Source: Rhabditophanes sp. KR3021 (Eukaryota > Nematoda > Chromadorea > Rhabditida > Alloionematidae). From it: a DNA stretch of 64,000 nt. The number at the start of each line of letters is the position of its first letter. Position 1 is the first letter of the stretch. Positions 62,085 to 64,000 of this stretch are shown here, piece by piece. A program made the translations under genes and the position numbers. Below the pieces are notes generated by a model that was not told where the DNA came from, did no database searches, and saw only the letters and a list, made by a program, of their open reading frames with translations. The stretch is from the NCBI GenBank assembly GCA_963281155.1, contig CAUJLY010000002.1:2356001-2420000 (forward strand), written 5' to 3'.

Positions 62085-64000
62085 CGTGGCAATCTGAAAA
62101 AGATTTGACTATTTAAAACTTATCACCAAATCAGCAAAAATGCAAATGAAATATTGAAAATGTAGGGCAAATGTTGGATAATGGAGGTGGAGAAAATAAA
62201 AAGGAAGGATTATATTTGAAGGAAGAAAATTCGTTTTCGTGACATGCCAAGAGGTGTGTTGATAGAAAGTTATTTATACAGGGGAAATAAGAATGTGCCT
62301 TTAACCAGATATCATTATTACAACGTTGCAGGTAATGAGAAGCAATAATATGCATCTCTATATAGTAAATAGTAGTTAGCTGATGTTTGCAAGTACGTTG
62401 AGGAGTGTTATTATTGTCCCTTGATTCTTGAAAGCACGGAAAGGAAATGAGATATATTGTGAGGTTTAATAATCTTACAGAATATGGTTAATTTAAGGAA
62501 GAGGGGCACTTTTATTATGAAATTAATCCTCAGAACCTGATTTCTTGGTCTTTGGAATAAGCCATATTATTTACTAGAAAATGAAAACAACTCCCTAATG
62601 AAGCTATGTTTTCCTACAAATTTGTGCTTCATCAAATGATTAAACATAAAATTATATTCTATTAATTGGGGGTAACGAATTGAAATGAGCAAAAAGTGAA
62701 TAAAGATTAATTAATGTTCTTTGAAAAATAGTAAACAATCAGGAAAAAACATGACGTCCCAACTTGATCGTTATAGATGCTTTAATCTTAACTTCTAAAA
62801 TTTGTTTTGTTGAAAGTATAAAAATCCAAGTACAAACTCACATGCTACGTCAGTAAATTCTTTGGCATAATTTTTTGTACTCAAACTGCAAAATTAATTA
62901 AAAAAATATGGTTTTTTAATGTTTAAAAATAGATTAAAAAATGCTTACGTCTTTTTACGCACTAACAAAGACTTTCAAACTTGCTTTGGCTTCTTCTGAT
63001 AATATTTTTTGACACAATGAGTAATAAAAAGTTTTTAAAATAAATCTAAAAAAATGTTCCTTCAAACTAAAAGCAAATATATTCAGATAAATGATCATCC
63101 AAACTACATTTATTTGAAGCATAGATGTTTGACTTATCTGAGAATATAAATGCATTATTAATTGTATTTTATTGATAAAAACAACTTTGTGGTAAATAAT
63201 GTTAATTAATATATAATCAACTTTCTCGGTATATCCAATTACTTATTCAAACAATTAAATTCTGCAAAAAAAGGACATTGTTTTTCATACGTGTACATTA
63301 GCAAACGTTCTTTGGCCAATAAAGAAGTGTACTTAAATAATGAAGTTGAATGAGAGATAGAAAAAGTATAATGCATAAGAAAGCGTCATATTTACAAAGT
63401 ACCTGTGCCATTTTTCTCAAAACACAAAGATTTTATTGAAATGTCGTCTTTATAGGAATAACAAATAATAATGGTTTTCAGGTATGTAGGGTGTTGGGTA
63501 CAGATGAGGTAAAAATTCATTATCCATATGTATGTGCATTTTCAAAAATTCTATTTAATTTATCTTATTGCCCTCAAATGTGTTTACTTAGCCGTTATAT
63601 TCATCATGACTACAATTGAAATGATTGCAAAAAGATAAGGATTTCTTAAAATTTTGCAATTCTTAAAGATGTGATAAAAATATGGATATACACGAAAATT
63701 AATAATATAGAATTTATCAAAAATATAGTAGAATATATGTAAAAATTACATATGATATTAAGTAACTTATATATTCAAATTAATGTATTAAAGGTTCGTG
63801 AATTTACATTTTAGGAAATGGGTTTCCATCTTCCAATTGTTACATTAACAAACTAAAGCATTGTATTAACAAGTTGGCCATTGGAGAAATCCAAGTATTG
63901 GAGATTGTATGCGCCTTTCGCCAGCAAATAGAACTCATTTCAAGATTCATGCAAAAACATTGTATGCCCGTGAATTGGTTTTCTACAATTGTTAATCAAG
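62085..64000. other. Intergenic 1.9 kb to window end, nothing recognised
   Basis: AT-rich with no credible coding frame; short frames at 62131-62355 and 62955-63155 have no domain. Promoter of the secreted-protein gene expected at the left end. Confidence 0.5.

Noticed and set aside
1..64000. CRISPR arrays, operons, rRNA or tRNA genes
   Set aside because: No regularly spaced direct repeats, Shine-Dalgarno-led gene strings, or cloverleaf with a T-loop consensus were found by eye; the intron-rich genes are eukaryotic.

Overview
The window is eukaryotic nuclear DNA: AT-rich and gene-dense, with many short GT-AG introns (about 40-60 nt) and clear animal gene content. That content is arrestin-domain proteins, a GnRH/AKH/corazonin-type neuropeptide receptor, RSU1, RDL/GABA-like Cys-loop channels, a dynein heavy chain relative, Argonaute, NUDT9, REEP, a small-HSP domain protein, TDP2 and PDS5. 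The RDL-like channels and compact genes suggest an arthropod. The two rapidly evolving F-box/LRR-like genes make a small-genome trombidiform mite my best guess, but that is inference and not proven. All gene models were spliced by eye from reading frame, GT-AG sites and family homology.

Layout. 1-2567 (minus): two tandem arrestin-domain genes, the first cut by the window edge. 2568-6866: gene-poor. 6867-10024 (plus): the peptide receptor and RSU1. About 10789-12560 (plus): a decayed, intron-bearing coding relic of unknown origin. 12649-14292 (minus): F-box/LRR-like gene. 15370-21248 (minus): an RDL-like channel locus with one extracellular domain followed by three complete, splice-compatible membrane-domain cassettes. 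22568-36610 (minus): a dynein-heavy-chain-like gene with degenerate nucleotide sites and no AAA6 or C-terminal domain; its three large introns hold decayed plus-strand coding debris. 36815-39279 (minus): a second RDL-like channel, paralogous to the first. 41666-43343 (minus): F-box/LRR-like paralog. 44453-47355 (minus): an Argonaute lacking two catalytic aspartates. 47797-49524: NUDT9 and a REEP-family gene, convergent. 49783-52659 (minus): a long disordered protein ending in an alpha-crystallin domain. 54489-60995: TDP2 and PDS5, divergent. 61272-62084 (minus): an unknown secreted protein. The remainder is AT-rich intergenic DNA.

How they fit together. The genes are mostly unrelated housekeeping or signalling units: integrin adhesion (RSU1), ADP-ribose metabolism (NUDT9), ER shaping (REEP), topoisomerase adduct repair (TDP2) and cohesin control (PDS5). 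The unusual features lie in the 15-39 kb block and in the Argonaute. Two related channel genes flank the dynein-like gene. The first channel seems able to join one ligand-binding domain to three different pores. The dynein relative keeps its microtubule-binding stalk but has lost the residues needed to act as a motor.
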